64,000 nucleotides of DNA from 39-52-133 sp036523795. GTDB lineage: Bacteria; Pseudomonadota; Gammaproteobacteria; Burkholderiales; Gallionellaceae. Position numbers and translations under genes: made by a program. The notes beneath the pieces were generated by a model. The model did not search any database. It had not been told where the DNA came from and saw only the letters and a list, made by a program, of their open reading frames with translations. Positions 44,666 to 54,455 of the stretch are shown here, piece by piece. The DNA lies in assembly GCA_036523795.1 (NCBI GenBank), contig DATDDN010000057.1, positions 1 to 64,000 of the forward strand, given 5' to 3'. Within the stretch, counting starts at the first letter, position 1. Each line of letters begins with the position of its first letter.

Positions 44666-45505
44666 TCAGGTCCGATAGCCCAGCCGTTGCAGGATTTCGC
44701 GCGAGGCCTTGGCCTGGTTCAGGGTGTAGAAGTGCAGGCCCGGTGCGCCGCCGGCGAGCAGTTTCTCGCACAGGCTGGTCACCACCTCGAGGCCGAAGGC
44801 CTGGATGGCTTCTGCATCATCGCCATAGCCCTCCAGCGTCTTGCGCATCCAGCGCGGAATCTCGGCGCCGCAGGCATCGGAGAAGCGCGCCAGCTGCGAG
44901 AATCTCACGATCGGCATGATGCCCGGCACGATGGGGGCGGTGATGCCCAGCTTGTGGCAGTCGTCGACGAAGCGGAAGTAGGCGTCGGCGTTGTAGAAAT
45001 ACTGGGTGATCGCCGAGTTGGCGCCCGCATTGACCTTGCGCTTGAAGTTGTTGAGGTCCTCGCGCGGCGATTTGGCCTGCGGGTGGAATTCCGGGTAGGC
45101 CGCCACTTCGATGTGGAAGTGTTCGCCGGTCTCGGCACGGATGAACGAGACCAGTTCGTTGGCGTACTGGAACTCGCCGATGCTGGCCATGCCCGAGGGC
45201 AGGTCGCCGCGCAGGGCAACGATGCGCTTGATGCCGGAGCTCCTGTAAGTCTGCAGCAGGCCGCGGATGTTGTCGCGGGTGGAGCCGACGCAAGACAGGT
45301 GCGGCGCAGCGTCATGGCCTTCGGCCTTGATCTGCAGGACGGTTTCCAGCGTGCGTTCCTGGGTGGAGCCGCCGGCGCCGAAGGTGACAGAGAAGAATTC
45401 CGGCTTGAACAGCGCCAGCTGTTTGCGTGCGGCGGTGAGCTTCTCCACGCCTTCCGCGGTCTGCGGCGGAAAGAATTCGAAGCTGATTGGTTGCTTGGGT
45501 GTCAT
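44666..45505 (-). CDS. metF: 5,10-methylenetetrahydrofolate reductase
   Basis: 279 residues. MetF reduces methylene-THF to methyl-THF, the methyl donor for methionine. FEFFPP with its glutamate, ALRGDLP with the flavin-contacting aspartate, and ITQYFYN are all present. Last gene of the leftward ahcY-PF04020-metF run, 13 bases after the membrane protein gene, so it probably shares the ahcY riboswitch-controlled transcript. Confidence 0.96.
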   Translation of the reverse strand: MTPKQPISFEFFPPQTAEGVEKLTAARKQLALFKPEFFSVTFGAGGSTQERTLETVLQIKAEGHDAAPHLSCVGSTRDNIRGLLQTYRSSGIKRIVALRGDLPSGMASIGEFQYANELVSFIRAETGEHFHIEVAAYPEFHPQAKSPREDLNNFKRKVNAGANSAITQYFYNADAYFRFVDDCHKLGITAPIVPGIMPIVRFSQLARFSDACGAEIPRWMRKTLEGYGDDAEAIQAFGLEVVTSLCEKLLAGGAPGLHFYTLNQAKASREILQRLGYRT

Positions 45506-45518
45506 GTTGATGATCCGC

Positions 45519-45893
45519 TTATTCGTGCAGATTGTCTCTGGACACTGGCGGCTTGCGCTGGAAGATCAGCATGGACAGCACCGAGGAGATGATGCTGTAC
45601 AGCAGCGCACCCGCGACGCCATACCAGAAGCCGCTGACCTCGAAGCCCTTGAGCACCGAGCCGGCAAACCAGAACAGCAGGCCGTTGATGACCAGGATGA
45701 ACAGCCCTAGCGTCACCACGGTCACCGGCAGGGTGAGCAGGATCAGCAGAGGCCGGATCAGCGTGTTGATCAGGCCGAGCACCAGCGCGGCGATCAGCGC
45801 GGCGGTAAAACCGTCCACGTGAATGCCGGGCAACACATAGGCCACGGTGAGCAGTGCCAGCGCATTGAGTATCCAGATGACAATCAGTTGCAT
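45519..45893 (-). CDS. PF04020 (phage holin superfamily IV-like) membrane protein
   Basis: 124 residues with four membrane helices; IWILNALALLTVAYVLPGIHVDGF and IRPLLILLTLPVTVVTLGLF match the PF04020 family. The holin label comes from a mycobacteriophage protein and need not describe its job. It is inserted between ahcY and metF, two methyl-cycle genes, in the same direction. No lysis genes or phage genes are near, so a metabolic-cycle link is inferred from position only. Confidence 0.85.
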   Translation of the reverse strand: MQLIVIWILNALALLTVAYVLPGIHVDGFTAALIAALVLGLINTLIRPLLILLTLPVTVVTLGLFILVINGLLFWFAGSVLKGFEVSGFWYGVAGALLYSIISSVLSMLIFQRKPPVSRDNLHE

Positions 45894-45977
45894 GGTTAGT
45901 CCTTAAAGTGGCGGCGGTCCTGCAGGAAACGGGGCGTGCCAGGTTCCTGCAAGATTCGCGCTCATTCTAGGCCAGTT

Positions 45978-47390
<1,413 letters not shown>

Positions 47391-47413
47391 GTTGATCTCC
47401 ATTCAAGTTAATG

Positions 47414-47489
47414 AACAGGCGCAGTTGAAACTGTGAACCGCACCTCCGAGCCTGGCAGTCATTGCTGCTGCAGCGCCTCTCGGAGGTGG
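47414..47489 (-). promoter_or_regulatory. SAH riboswitch upstream of ahcY
   Basis: Read on the minus strand: P1 CACCTCCGAG (47488-47479) pairs with CTCGGAGGTG (47450-47441), 10 bp. Between them lie the conserved GCGCTGC-type junction and a P2 hairpin, then CCAGG ahead of the P1 3' strand. Downstream a CAGTT/AACTG hairpin and GCGCC (about 47417-47422) can form the pseudoknot with GGCGC in the core. The pattern matches the SAH riboswitch (Rfam RF01057), which turns expression on when SAH builds up. The pseudoknot ends about 12 bases before the Shine-Dalgarno. Confidence 0.88.
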
Positions 47490-47501
47490 GGAAGAATGAG
47501 T

Positions 47502-47532
47502 GCAGGCAGCAAAGTGTGATTTTGCTGCCTGC
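47502..47532 (-). terminator. 12-bp stem-loop between metK and the ahcY riboswitch
   Basis: GCAGGCAGCAAA and TTTGCTGCCTGC form a perfect 12-bp stem with a 7-nt loop, 20 bases after the metK stop. No T-run follows on either strand, so it may be a weak or Rho-assisted terminator, an mRNA 3' end, or a processing site separating metK from ahcY. Confidence 0.5.
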
Positions 47533-47552
47533 GATGTGATACCGGTAATGCT

Positions 47553-48716
47553 TTACAGGCCAGCGTCAGCGCGCAATGCCGCTGCCTTGTCTGTGGCTTC
47601 CCACGTAAACCCGGGCTCTTCGCGACCAAAGTGACCGTAAGCTGCGGTGTTCAGGTAAACCGGGCGCAACAGGTCGAGCATCTGCACGATGCCTTTCGGA
47701 CGCAGGTCGAAATGCTTCTTCACCAGCTCGGCGATCTTTTCGTCCGACACCTTGCCGGTGCCATAGGTGGTGACCCACACGCTGGTGGGCTGGGCCACGC
47801 CAATCGCATAGGAGATCTGGATCAGGCAGCGGCTGGCGAGGCCGGCGGCGACGATGTTCTTCGCCACATAACGGCCGGCATAGGCCGCAGAGCGGTCCAC
47901 CTTGGACGGGTCCTTGCCGGAGAAGGCGCCGCCGCCATGGGGCGCAGCACCGCCATAGGTGTCGACAATGATCTTGCGACCGGTCAGGCCGCAGTCGCCC
48001 TGCGGGCCGCCGATGACGAAACGGCCGGTGGGGTTGACCAGATACTTGATGTCGCCCTTGATCAGTTCCTTGGGCAGCACGGGCTTGATGATTTCTTCGA
48101 TCACCGCCTCGCGGATGGCTTCCTGCGTCATCTCCGGTGCGTGCTGGGTAGACAGCACCACGGTGTCGATGGCGAACGGCTTGCCGTCCTGGTAACGCAC
48201 GGTCACCTGCGACTTGGCATCGGGGCGCAGCCAGTTCAGGCGGCCGTCACGGCGCAGTTGCGACTGGCGCTCGACGATGCGGTGCGCCATGTAGATCGGC
48301 AGCGGCATCAGCGTGTCTGTCTCGTCGCAGGCGTAGCCGAACATCAGGCCCTGGTCGCCGGCACCCTGGTTCAGGTTGTCGTCGTAGGCCTTGTTCACGC
48401 CCTGCGCGATATCCGGGCTCTGCTTGTCGTAGGCCACCAGCACGGCGCAGCCCTTGTAATCGATGCCGTATTCGGTATTGTCGTAGCCGATGCGCTTGAT
48501 GGTGTCGCGCGCCACGTGGATGTAGTCGACGTTGGCCGAGGTGGTGATCTCGCCAGCAAGCACGACCAGGCCGGTGTTGACCAGCGTTTCTGCGGCGATG
48601 CGGGCATGTGGGTCTTGCGCCAGGATGGCGTCGACGATGGCGTCGGAAATCTGGTCCGCTACTTTGTCGGGATGACCTTCGGATACAGACTCGGACGTAA
48701 ACAGGTATTCACTCAT
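47553..48716 (-). CDS. metK: S-adenosylmethionine synthetase
   Basis: 387 residues. MetK makes SAM from methionine and ATP. SVSEGHPDKVADQISD, GAGDQGLMFGYA and GGGAFSGKDPSKVDRS are the family signatures. GGAG precedes the ATG at 48716; the open frame continues upstream through the leader but that part is non-coding riboswitch sequence. Leftward, upstream of ahcY, with its own promoter and SAH-aptamer-like leader. Confidence 0.97.
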   Translation of the reverse strand: MSEYLFTSESVSEGHPDKVADQISDAIVDAILAQDPHARIAAETLVNTGLVVLAGEITTSANVDYIHVARDTIKRIGYDNTEYGIDYKGCAVLVAYDKQSPDIAQGVNKAYDDNLNQGAGDQGLMFGYACDETDTLMPLPIYMAHRIVERQSQLRRDGRLNWLRPDAKSQVTVRYQDGKPFAIDTVVLSTQHAPEMTQEAIREAVIEEIIKPVLPKELIKGDIKYLVNPTGRFVIGGPQGDCGLTGRKIIVDTYGGAAPHGGGAFSGKDPSKVDRSAAYAGRYVAKNIVAAGLASRCLIQISYAIGVAQPTSVWVTTYGTGKVSDEKIAELVKKHFDLRPKGIVQMLDLLRPVYLNTAAYGHFGREEPGFTWEATDKAAALRADAGL

Positions 48717-48780
48717 AACCACTCCAGTTTGCAGTGGACAGGCGGGGATGTGTCGTGCGGATTGAGGCCCACCCGGACAT

Positions 48781-48867
48781 CCCGTGCCTGGCACGGGTTA
48801 ACAGGTGAGCGTCGTTAAGACTTGCCGAGCCTGGCGGGACTACGCCCGTCGCAACGCTCCTCAGCAA
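48781..48867 (-). promoter_or_regulatory. SAH riboswitch-like leader of metK
   Basis: On the minus strand, P1 TTGCTGAG (from 48867) pairs with CTCGGCAA (48822-48829 complement); the core GAGCGTTGC, a CGGG/CCCG P2 and CCAGG are in the expected order. GUC/GAC makes P4 and ACGCTC (about 48805-48811) can pair with GAGCGT as the pseudoknot. A further hairpin CCCGTG/CACGGG (48781-48797) follows and may be part of the expression platform. Its layout matches the ahcY aptamer with a different sequence. Confidence 0.82.
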
Positions 48868-48873
48868 ATTGCG

Positions 48874-48902
48874 ATTATACAGTGAAGTGGAACGATGACC
48901 AA
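48874..48902 (-). promoter_or_regulatory. metK promoter
   Basis: A perfect TATAAT (48879-48874) and TTGGTC (48902-48897) 17 bases apart on the minus strand. Transcription would begin within a few bases of the 5' strand of riboswitch P1, a layout expected for an aptamer at the very start of the leader. Confidence 0.62.
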
Positions 48903-49079
48903 ATCACGGCTGCGGCCCAGAATGCTGACAATCCGAAGGGGGCTTGCGCTAAAATGCCGTGCGCCCTGCCGGTCTCACGCTGGCGTATGGCGGGCAATGG
49001 GCAGATACATCACTAAATCTTTCATGCGGACCCGGGGCAAAAACTTGCTGGCCGTCAACAACGCGCTTCCGAATTGCTT

Positions 49080-49958
49080 ATGAGTTCATCTTTTGTCGTG
49101 TGGTTATTCGACCTGCTGGCGCGCTTGCCGCTGAGCTTCCTGCACAGGCTGGGGACGCTGCTTGGCTGGGTGATCTATCTGATGTCCGGGCCGTACGCCG
49201 GGCGCTTGCGGGACAATCTGGGGCACGCGCATGACGGCATGGCAGCAGCGGAATTCCGTCCGCTGCTGCGCGCCAGTGTGGCCGAGGCCGGCAAGAGCGT
49301 GGCCGAGCTGCCCTGGCTGTGGCGCCGGCCGGTAGTCGAGGTATTGCAGGCAGTGCGCCTATGCCATGGTTTCGCGCAGGTGGAGGCGGCCTGCAACAGC
49401 GGCAAGGGCGTGATCTTCCTGACGCCGCACATGGGCTGTTTCGAGATCATCTCGCTGTATGTCGCCGCACAGTATCACCTCACCATCATGTATCGCCCGG
49501 CCAAGCTGACCTGGCTGGATCGCGTCATGCGCGAAGGTCGTCAGCGCGGCAAGGTTACGCTGGCGCGCACCGACATCGGTGGCGTACGCGCCATGTACAA
49601 GACGCTCAAGCGCGGCGAAAGCATCGGCCTGTTGCCGGACCAGGTGCCCGGCAACGGCGAGGGCGAATGGGCGGAATTCTTCGGGCGACAGGCCTATACC
49701 ATGACGTTGGTGGGGCGGCTGGCCGAATCCAGCGGAGCGACGGTGATGATGTCGTACGCCATCCGTCTGCCGAAAGGTGCCGGCTATGACCTGTATTTCG
49801 AGCCGCTGGAATTGGCTCCCGACGTTTCCGTGGCGCTGCAGATCAATCGCGCACTGGAGAAGGTCGTGCGGACCTGCCCGTCGCAATATCTGTGGAGCTA
49901 TAACCGCTATAAGGTGCCAGCCGGTATTACTGCACCACAACAGGGAGGAGATGCCTGA
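49080..49958 (+). CDS. LpxL/HtrB-like lipid acyltransferase, first of two
   Basis: 292 residues of the bacterial lipid A biosynthesis acyltransferase family. One N-terminal membrane helix; HMGCFE is the HxxxxE-type catalytic motif, and LPDQVPGNGEGEWAEFFG is the family's second block. It likely adds a secondary acyl chain to lipid A at the inner membrane. An in-frame TTG at 49074 is an alternative start. Its stop overlaps the next start (TGATG). Confidence 0.88.
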   Translation: MSSSFVVWLFDLLARLPLSFLHRLGTLLGWVIYLMSGPYAGRLRDNLGHAHDGMAAAEFRPLLRASVAEAGKSVAELPWLWRRPVVEVLQAVRLCHGFAQVEAACNSGKGVIFLTPHMGCFEIISLYVAAQYHLTIMYRPAKLTWLDRVMREGRQRGKVTLARTDIGGVRAMYKTLKRGESIGLLPDQVPGNGEGEWAEFFGRQAYTMTLVGRLAESSGATVMMSYAIRLPKGAGYDLYFEPLELAPDVSVALQINRALEKVVRTCPSQYLWSYNRYKVPAGITAPQQGGDA

Positions 49959-50830
49959 TGGCGCGTGTGGGCGTGTTCCTGTTGTGGCTGTTGCACTTCC
50001 TGCCGCTGCGCATGCTGGGCTGGATCGGCAATGGGCTGGGCATGTTGCTGTACACGCTGGCGCGCGAGCGGCGCGAGGTGGCGGCGATCAACCTGCGCCT
50101 GTGCTTCCCGGACAAGAGCGAGGCCGAGCGCGCGCTGCTGGTGCGTCGCCATTTCCGTGCCTTCGGTCGTAGCGTGCTGGAGCGCAGCATCCTGTGGTGG
50201 TCCAGCCCGGCGCGGCTGGAGCGGCTGGTCAAGGTGCGCGGGCTGGAGCATTTCGAGGTCGCGCGACAGCAGCCGAGCATCCTGCTCACGGCGCACTTCG
50301 TGGCGCTGGATGTGGGCGGTTCCTGGCTGTCGCGCCACATCGATGTGGTGTCCATCTACTCCAAACAGAAGAACGCCTACATGGAAGCGCTGGTGCTGCG
50401 CATGCGCAAACGCTTCGGCAAGCAGGTGCTGTTCTCGCGCCAGGACGGCATGCGCCCGGTGATCAAGGCGATGCGCGAGGGGCATCCGTTCTATTACTTC
50501 GTCGACCAGGACCTGACCGTGAAGGATGGCATGTTCGTGCCGTTCTTCGGCGTACCGGCAGCCACCCTCAGCACCCTGCCGCGCCTGGCTGAAATGGGCC
50601 GCGCCCAGGTGGTGCCCTGCATCACGCGCGTGCTGCCGGATTATCAGGGCTATGAAGTGACCTTCTATCCGCCGTGGGAGAATTATCCCAGCGGCGATCC
50701 CGCGGCGGATACACGCCGCATCAACGAGTTTGTCGAGCAGCGTGTGCTGGAAATGCCGGAGCAGTATTTCTGGGTGCACAAGCGTTTCAAGACCAGGCCC
50801 GAGGGCGAGGCCAGCTTTTATCCCGAATAA
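49958..50830 (+). CDS. LpxL/HtrB-like lipid acyltransferase, second of two
   Basis: 290 residues, paralogue of the gene before. HFVALD is the HxxxxD catalytic motif and FYYFVDQDLTVKDGMFVPFFG the second block. Two tandem enzymes would add the two secondary acyl chains, as LpxL and LpxM do, but which is which is not decided by sequence alone. Translational coupling to the first gene by TGATG overlap. Confidence 0.9.
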   Translation: MARVGVFLLWLLHFLPLRMLGWIGNGLGMLLYTLARERREVAAINLRLCFPDKSEAERALLVRRHFRAFGRSVLERSILWWSSPARLERLVKVRGLEHFEVARQQPSILLTAHFVALDVGGSWLSRHIDVVSIYSKQKNAYMEALVLRMRKRFGKQVLFSRQDGMRPVIKAMREGHPFYYFVDQDLTVKDGMFVPFFGVPAATLSTLPRLAEMGRAQVVPCITRVLPDYQGYEVTFYPPWENYPSGDPAADTRRINEFVEQRVLEMPEQYFWVHKRFKTRPEGEASFYPE

Positions 50831-50871
50831 GTTTGCCTGCCCTGTCTGCGGGGCCGGAAGAGAGGACTGCC

Positions 50872-52350
50872 ATGAAATATCACGACCTGCGCGACTTCAT
50901 CGAGCAGCTGGAAAAAATGGGCGAGCTGAAGCGGATTTCCGCGCCCGTGTCCACGCATCTGGAAATGACCGAGATCTGCGATCGCGTGTTGCGTGCCGGC
51001 GGCCCGGCCATCCTGTTCGAGAATCCGCTCGATCGCGAGGGGCGCAAGCTGGCGATGCCGGTGCTGGCCAACCTGTTTGGCACGCCGCGCCGGGTGGCGC
51101 TGGGCATGGGTGAGGAGAGCACCGAAGCGCTGCGCGAGGTGGGCAAGTTGCTGTCCTACCTGAAAGAACCGGAGCCGCCCAAGGGCCTGAAGGATGCCTG
51201 GGAAAAATGGCCGGTGCTGAAACAGGTGCTCAACATGTCGCCCAAGGTGCTGTCGTCCGCGCCCTGCCAGGATGTGGTGTGGGAAGGCGAGGAGGTGGAT
51301 CTGGCCAGGCTGCCGATCCAGCACTGCTGGCCCGGCGACGTGGCGCCGCTGATCACTTGGGGTCTGGTGGTGACGCGCGGGCCGAACAAGGCGCGGCAGA
51401 ATCTCGGCATCTATCGCCAGCAGGTGATAGCCAAGAACAAGGTGATAATGCGCTGGCTCGCCCATCGCGGCGGCGCGCTGGACTATCGCGACCACTGCGA
51501 AAAAAATCCCGGCCAGCCGTTCCCCATCGTGGTGGTGATCGGTGCCGATCCGGCCACCATCCTCGGTGCGGTGACGCCGGTGCCGGATTCATTGAGCGAG
51601 TATCAGTTTGCCGGGCTGCTGCGCGGCTCCAAGACCGAGCTGGTCAAGTGCCTCGGCTCCGACCTGCAGGTGCCGGCCAGCGCCGAGATCGTGCTGGAGG
51701 GGGTGATCCACCCCGGCGAAACCGCGCTGGAAGGGCCGTATGGCGACCATACTGGCTACTACAACGAGCAGGAGACCTTCCCGGTGTTCACCATCGAGCG
51801 CATCACCATGCGCAAACAGCCGCTCTACCATTCGACCTATACCGGCAAGCCGCCCGATGAGCCGGCCATGCTGGGCGTGGCGCTGAACGAAGTGTTCGTG
51901 CCGCTGCTGCAGAGGCAGTTCCCGGAGATCGTGGATTTCTACCTGCCGCCGGAAGGCTGCTCCTACCGCATGGCGGTGGTGAGCATCAAGAAGCAGTATC
52001 CCGGTCATGCCAAGCGTGTGATGTTCGGCATCTGGTCCTTCCTGCGCCAGTTCATGTACACCAAGTTCATCATCGTGGTGGACGATGACATCGATGTGCG
52101 CGACTGGAAGGAAGTGATGTGGGCCATCACCACCCGCGTCGATCCGTCGCGGGACACCCTGCTGGTGGACAGCACCCCGATCGACTACCTCGACTTCGCC
52201 AGCCCGGTGTCCGGCCTGGGCAGCAAGATGGGGCTGGATGCGACCAACAAGTGGCCGGGCGAGACGCAGCGTGAGTGGGGTACACCGATTGTGATGGATG
52301 AGGCGGTGAAGCGCAGGGTAGACGAGATGTGGGGTGACCTCGGGTTGTAA
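50872..52350 (+). CDS. ubiD: 3-octaprenyl-4-hydroxybenzoate decarboxylase
   Basis: 492 residues. UbiD uses prenylated FMN to decarboxylate the ubiquinone precursor. YHDLRDFIEQLEKMGELKRI at the start and DLARLPIQHCWPGDVAPLIT and EGPYGDHTGYYN are family blocks; the last contains the acidic active-site region. AGAGGA precedes the ATG at 50872; a longer open frame overlaps the acyltransferase and is rejected. Followed by a strong bidirectional terminator. Confidence 0.95.
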   Translation: MKYHDLRDFIEQLEKMGELKRISAPVSTHLEMTEICDRVLRAGGPAILFENPLDREGRKLAMPVLANLFGTPRRVALGMGEESTEALREVGKLLSYLKEPEPPKGLKDAWEKWPVLKQVLNMSPKVLSSAPCQDVVWEGEEVDLARLPIQHCWPGDVAPLITWGLVVTRGPNKARQNLGIYRQQVIAKNKVIMRWLAHRGGALDYRDHCEKNPGQPFPIVVVIGADPATILGAVTPVPDSLSEYQFAGLLRGSKTELVKCLGSDLQVPASAEIVLEGVIHPGETALEGPYGDHTGYYNEQETFPVFTIERITMRKQPLYHSTYTGKPPDEPAMLGVALNEVFVPLLQRQFPEIVDFYLPPEGCSYRMAVVSIKKQYPGHAKRVMFGIWSFLRQFMYTKFIIVVDDDIDVRDWKEVMWAITTRVDPSRDTLLVDSTPIDYLDFASPVSGLGSKMGLDATNKWPGETQREWGTPIVMDEAVKRRVDEMWGDLGL

Positions 52351-52365
52351 CTCAGATCTTTTGAA

Positions 52366-52400
52366 ATAAAAAGCCGGAGCAAGTCCGGCTTCTTCATTTT
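52366..52400. terminator. bidirectional terminator between ubiD and the first OMP gene
   Basis: AAGCCGGA-GCAAG-TCCGGCTT (52371-52391) is an 8-bp stem flanked by A-rich sequence on the left and T-rich on the right, so it can stop the convergent transcripts of both neighbours. Confidence 0.85.
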
Positions 52401-52408
52401 TGCTTCAA

Positions 52409-52984
52409 TCAGAAGTTATAGATGAGTCCGACTGATGCGCGAGTTAAATCAAGACCTGTATACGCTGTGTCATAAGTGGTTTTTCCCAAGCTTTCGTACT
52501 GTGCGCGTACGCCAACTTGTTTGTTGAAGTTGTACTGCGCGCCAATGCCGTAAATTACACTGCCAGTGATTGCATTTGAGCTTGTATTTGCAACACCATT
52601 CAGCGTTGTTGTGCCAGTGACAGCAGCTTTGCCCGACACAATTCCCAATCCAAGCTTGCCGAATAATTCGAAGCTGTCGTTTACAGCATAAGTTCCTACG
52701 GCTACAGCACTCCACATGGATTGGCTATAGGTGAAAGTGCCAGTTCCACTGGCGCTGACTCGCGTTACGTCACTGATTGCAGTGTAGCCACCTTCAACGG
52801 CCCAGACAGGGGAGAAATGGTAGCCTGCTGAAAGACTTGTTGAGCTTGGATTGTCCAGTGTCCAGTCAGCCATTGCCAAAGTCCCATAATCAATAGCGCC
52901 GTAAAAGGCGCCGCTGTTATCGGCAGCAAGAACTGGCGTTGCGACAAGAGCAGACAACAAGGCAACTGCTAGAATTTTTTTCAT
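52409..52984 (-). CDS. small outer-membrane beta-barrel protein 1
   Basis: 191 residues. Signal peptide MKKILAVALLSALVATPVLA, then alternating beta strands ending in SVGLIYNF: a C-terminal phenylalanine is typical of barrel proteins recognised by the BAM complex. GIGAQYNFNKQVGVRAQYES is shared with its neighbour. Size suits an eight-strand OmpX/OmpW- or OmpA-barrel-like porin. Function unknown. First of three tandem paralogues, each with its own ribosome site; lower G+C than the core. Confidence 0.82.
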   Translation of the reverse strand: MKKILAVALLSALVATPVLAADNSGAFYGAIDYGTLAMADWTLDNPSSTSLSAGYHFSPVWAVEGGYTAISDVTRVSASGTGTFTYSQSMWSAVAVGTYAVNDSFELFGKLGLGIVSGKAAVTGTTTLNGVANTSSNAITGSVIYGIGAQYNFNKQVGVRAQYESLGKTTYDTAYTGLDLTRASVGLIYNF

Positions 52985-53312
52985 TTCTTTTCTTCCTGAT
53001 TTTTATTTGAGGTTCAGCAAATGCAATTTACTCATATTCTTTTTCATGCCCAGAGTATGAGGTTAGATATCATCGTTAAATGACCAAGTGAGGGAAAACT
53101 CAATCCAGAGCGGACTGAACCTTGGCAGCGTCTATCTTATGTCAGCTCGCAATATCTGCGGCACTGGCTAAACGGTATATGGTTTTTGCATGCATTATGT
53201 GCTAGCGACTCATAAGGATGGCGCTTGCTGCGGGGATGCAGTGGTCGACGCGGGGAGACGGTCGTCCGAATGAGATGCGAGGTAGTTCGGACTGCGGGCT
53301 TGCAGCGATCTG
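52985..53312. other. intergenic region upstream of OMP 1
   Basis: Low-GC spacer that must contain the OMP 1 promoter on the minus strand. I see no confident -35/-10 pair, operator palindrome or small gene. Confidence 0.35.
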
Positions 53313-53315
53313 AAA

Positions 53316-53341
53316 TGAAAAAAGCCCGCCGAAGCGGGCTC
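53316..53341 (-). terminator. terminator of OMP 2
   Basis: AGCCCGC-CGAA-GCGGGCT (53323-53340) followed on the minus strand by TTTTT; a textbook Rho-independent terminator 19 bases after the OMP 2 stop. Confidence 0.88.
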
Positions 53342-53359
53342 GTTTGGCCTTGGCGGTAA

Positions 53360-53887
53360 TCAGAAATTGTAGACTGCGCCCACGGAAATGGTGCTTGCCG
53401 ACATGCGTGGCGGGACGTTGTCAAAGTAGCCGTAATCTTCGTACTGCGCACGTACACTGAGCTGTCTGCTTACGTGAAATTGCGCGCCAATTCCGAACAT
53501 CAGGCTGCTTTGCGAGTAGCTGGCAAGGGTGCCCCAGGCGTCAGCGTACTTCTCGCTGTTGTTGGCGATGCCCAGTTTGCCGATCAGGTCGAATTGCGCA
53601 TTCAGAGGCAGGCTGCCCACGGCTGCGATCTGCAATGAAGAAGCGGACAGGGTAATACCGTTCCATGTCGAATCGCCGAACATGGTGTAGCCGATTTCCG
53701 CAGCCAGCATAGGGCTGAAATGGAAGCCGCCAGCGATGCGCATCATGCCGGGGCTGGAGAATGGGCTTGTGTTGGTGTAGGTTGCCAGACCCAGATCGCC
53801 CGCAATATAGGCCTTGCCGGTATTGTCGGCGAGGGCGGGAGCGGCTACAAAAGTGGACAACAGTGCGGCAAGAGCAATTTTCTTCAT
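53360..53887 (-). CDS. small outer-membrane beta-barrel protein 2
   Basis: 175 residues. Signal peptide MKKIALAALLSTFVAAPALA; ends in SVGAVYNF. GIGAQFHVSRQLSVRAQYEDYG aligns with the equivalent segment of OMP 1, showing common ancestry. Eight or so strands predicted from alternating hydrophobics. Function unknown. It has its own terminator at 53316. Confidence 0.82.
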   Translation of the reverse strand: MKKIALAALLSTFVAAPALADNTGKAYIAGDLGLATYTNTSPFSSPGMMRIAGGFHFSPMLAAEIGYTMFGDSTWNGITLSASSLQIAAVGSLPLNAQFDLIGKLGIANNSEKYADAWGTLASYSQSSLMFGIGAQFHVSRQLSVRAQYEDYGYFDNVPPRMSASTISVGAVYNF

Positions 53888-53930
53888 TTCATTTCCTTGG
53901 GTGGTTACTAATTCCAGGCGGCATTAAAGA

Positions 53931-53951
53931 AGCCGGCATGAAGCCGGCTTT
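53931..53951 (-). terminator. stem-loop after OMP 3
   Basis: AGCCGGC-ATGAA-GCCGGCT lies 22 bases past the OMP 3 stop. On the minus strand it is followed by TCTTTAAT, a weak T-tract, so it is a probable terminator. Confidence 0.6.
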
Positions 53952-53972
53952 CCTGTTGCCTGCAGAGATCGC

Positions 53973-54455
53973 TTAGAAGCGTACCAGTGCGCCGATATAC
54001 AGGTTATCGGAGTAGTAGCTGTTGAGGTCCAGGCCGAGGCGGGCGCTGACTTGCGGGGTGAAGTCATATTGTGCGCCGCCACCCAGCACAAAGCTGTTGT
54101 CGGTGAATGTGTAGCCCCACACGGACACGGTTGTGTGAACCAGGCCGGCTTTGCCGAATACGGACAAGCCAGGCAGGCCTTGCAGGTTCAGCGGAACAGT
54201 GGCGACACCAAACAGGCCGAGGCTGTTTGCGCTGGCATAGTTGCCGCAGTTGGCCAGGCCGCAGCCGCTGTAGCCGGAGTGGCTGCCGTAGCTGGTGTAT
54301 TCCAGTTGTCCTGCGAACATCTTGTTGAATTGATAGCCGCCCAGCACGGTCACGCCATCACCGACTTGCAGGCCAGCGTAGAACGGTGTTTCAGCAGAAG
54401 CAGGGGCTGCAAAAGCAGCCAGAAGCAACGATACAGCAGCGATAATTTTTTTCAT
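53973..54455 (-). CDS. small outer-membrane beta-barrel protein 3
   Basis: 160 residues from the ATG at 54455 (AAGGAAA upstream). Signal peptide MKKIIAAVSLLLAAFAAPASA; ends in IGALVRF with C-terminal Phe. GGGAQYDFTPQVSARLGLDL aligns with the paralogues. A short Cys-containing loop (GCGLANCGN) is specific to this one. Function unknown. Confidence 0.8.
   Translation of the reverse strand: MKKIIAAVSLLLAAFAAPASAETPFYAGLQVGDGVTVLGGYQFNKMFAGQLEYTSYGSHSGYSGCGLANCGNYASANSLGLFGVATVPLNLQGLPGLSVFGKAGLVHTTVSVWGYTFTDNSFVLGGGAQYDFTPQVSARLGLDLNSYYSDNLYIGALVRF

Noticed and set aside
45519..45893. Prophage lysis cassette suggested by the holin label
   Set aside because: No endolysin, structural or regulatory phage genes are near; the neighbours are methyl-cycle enzymes.
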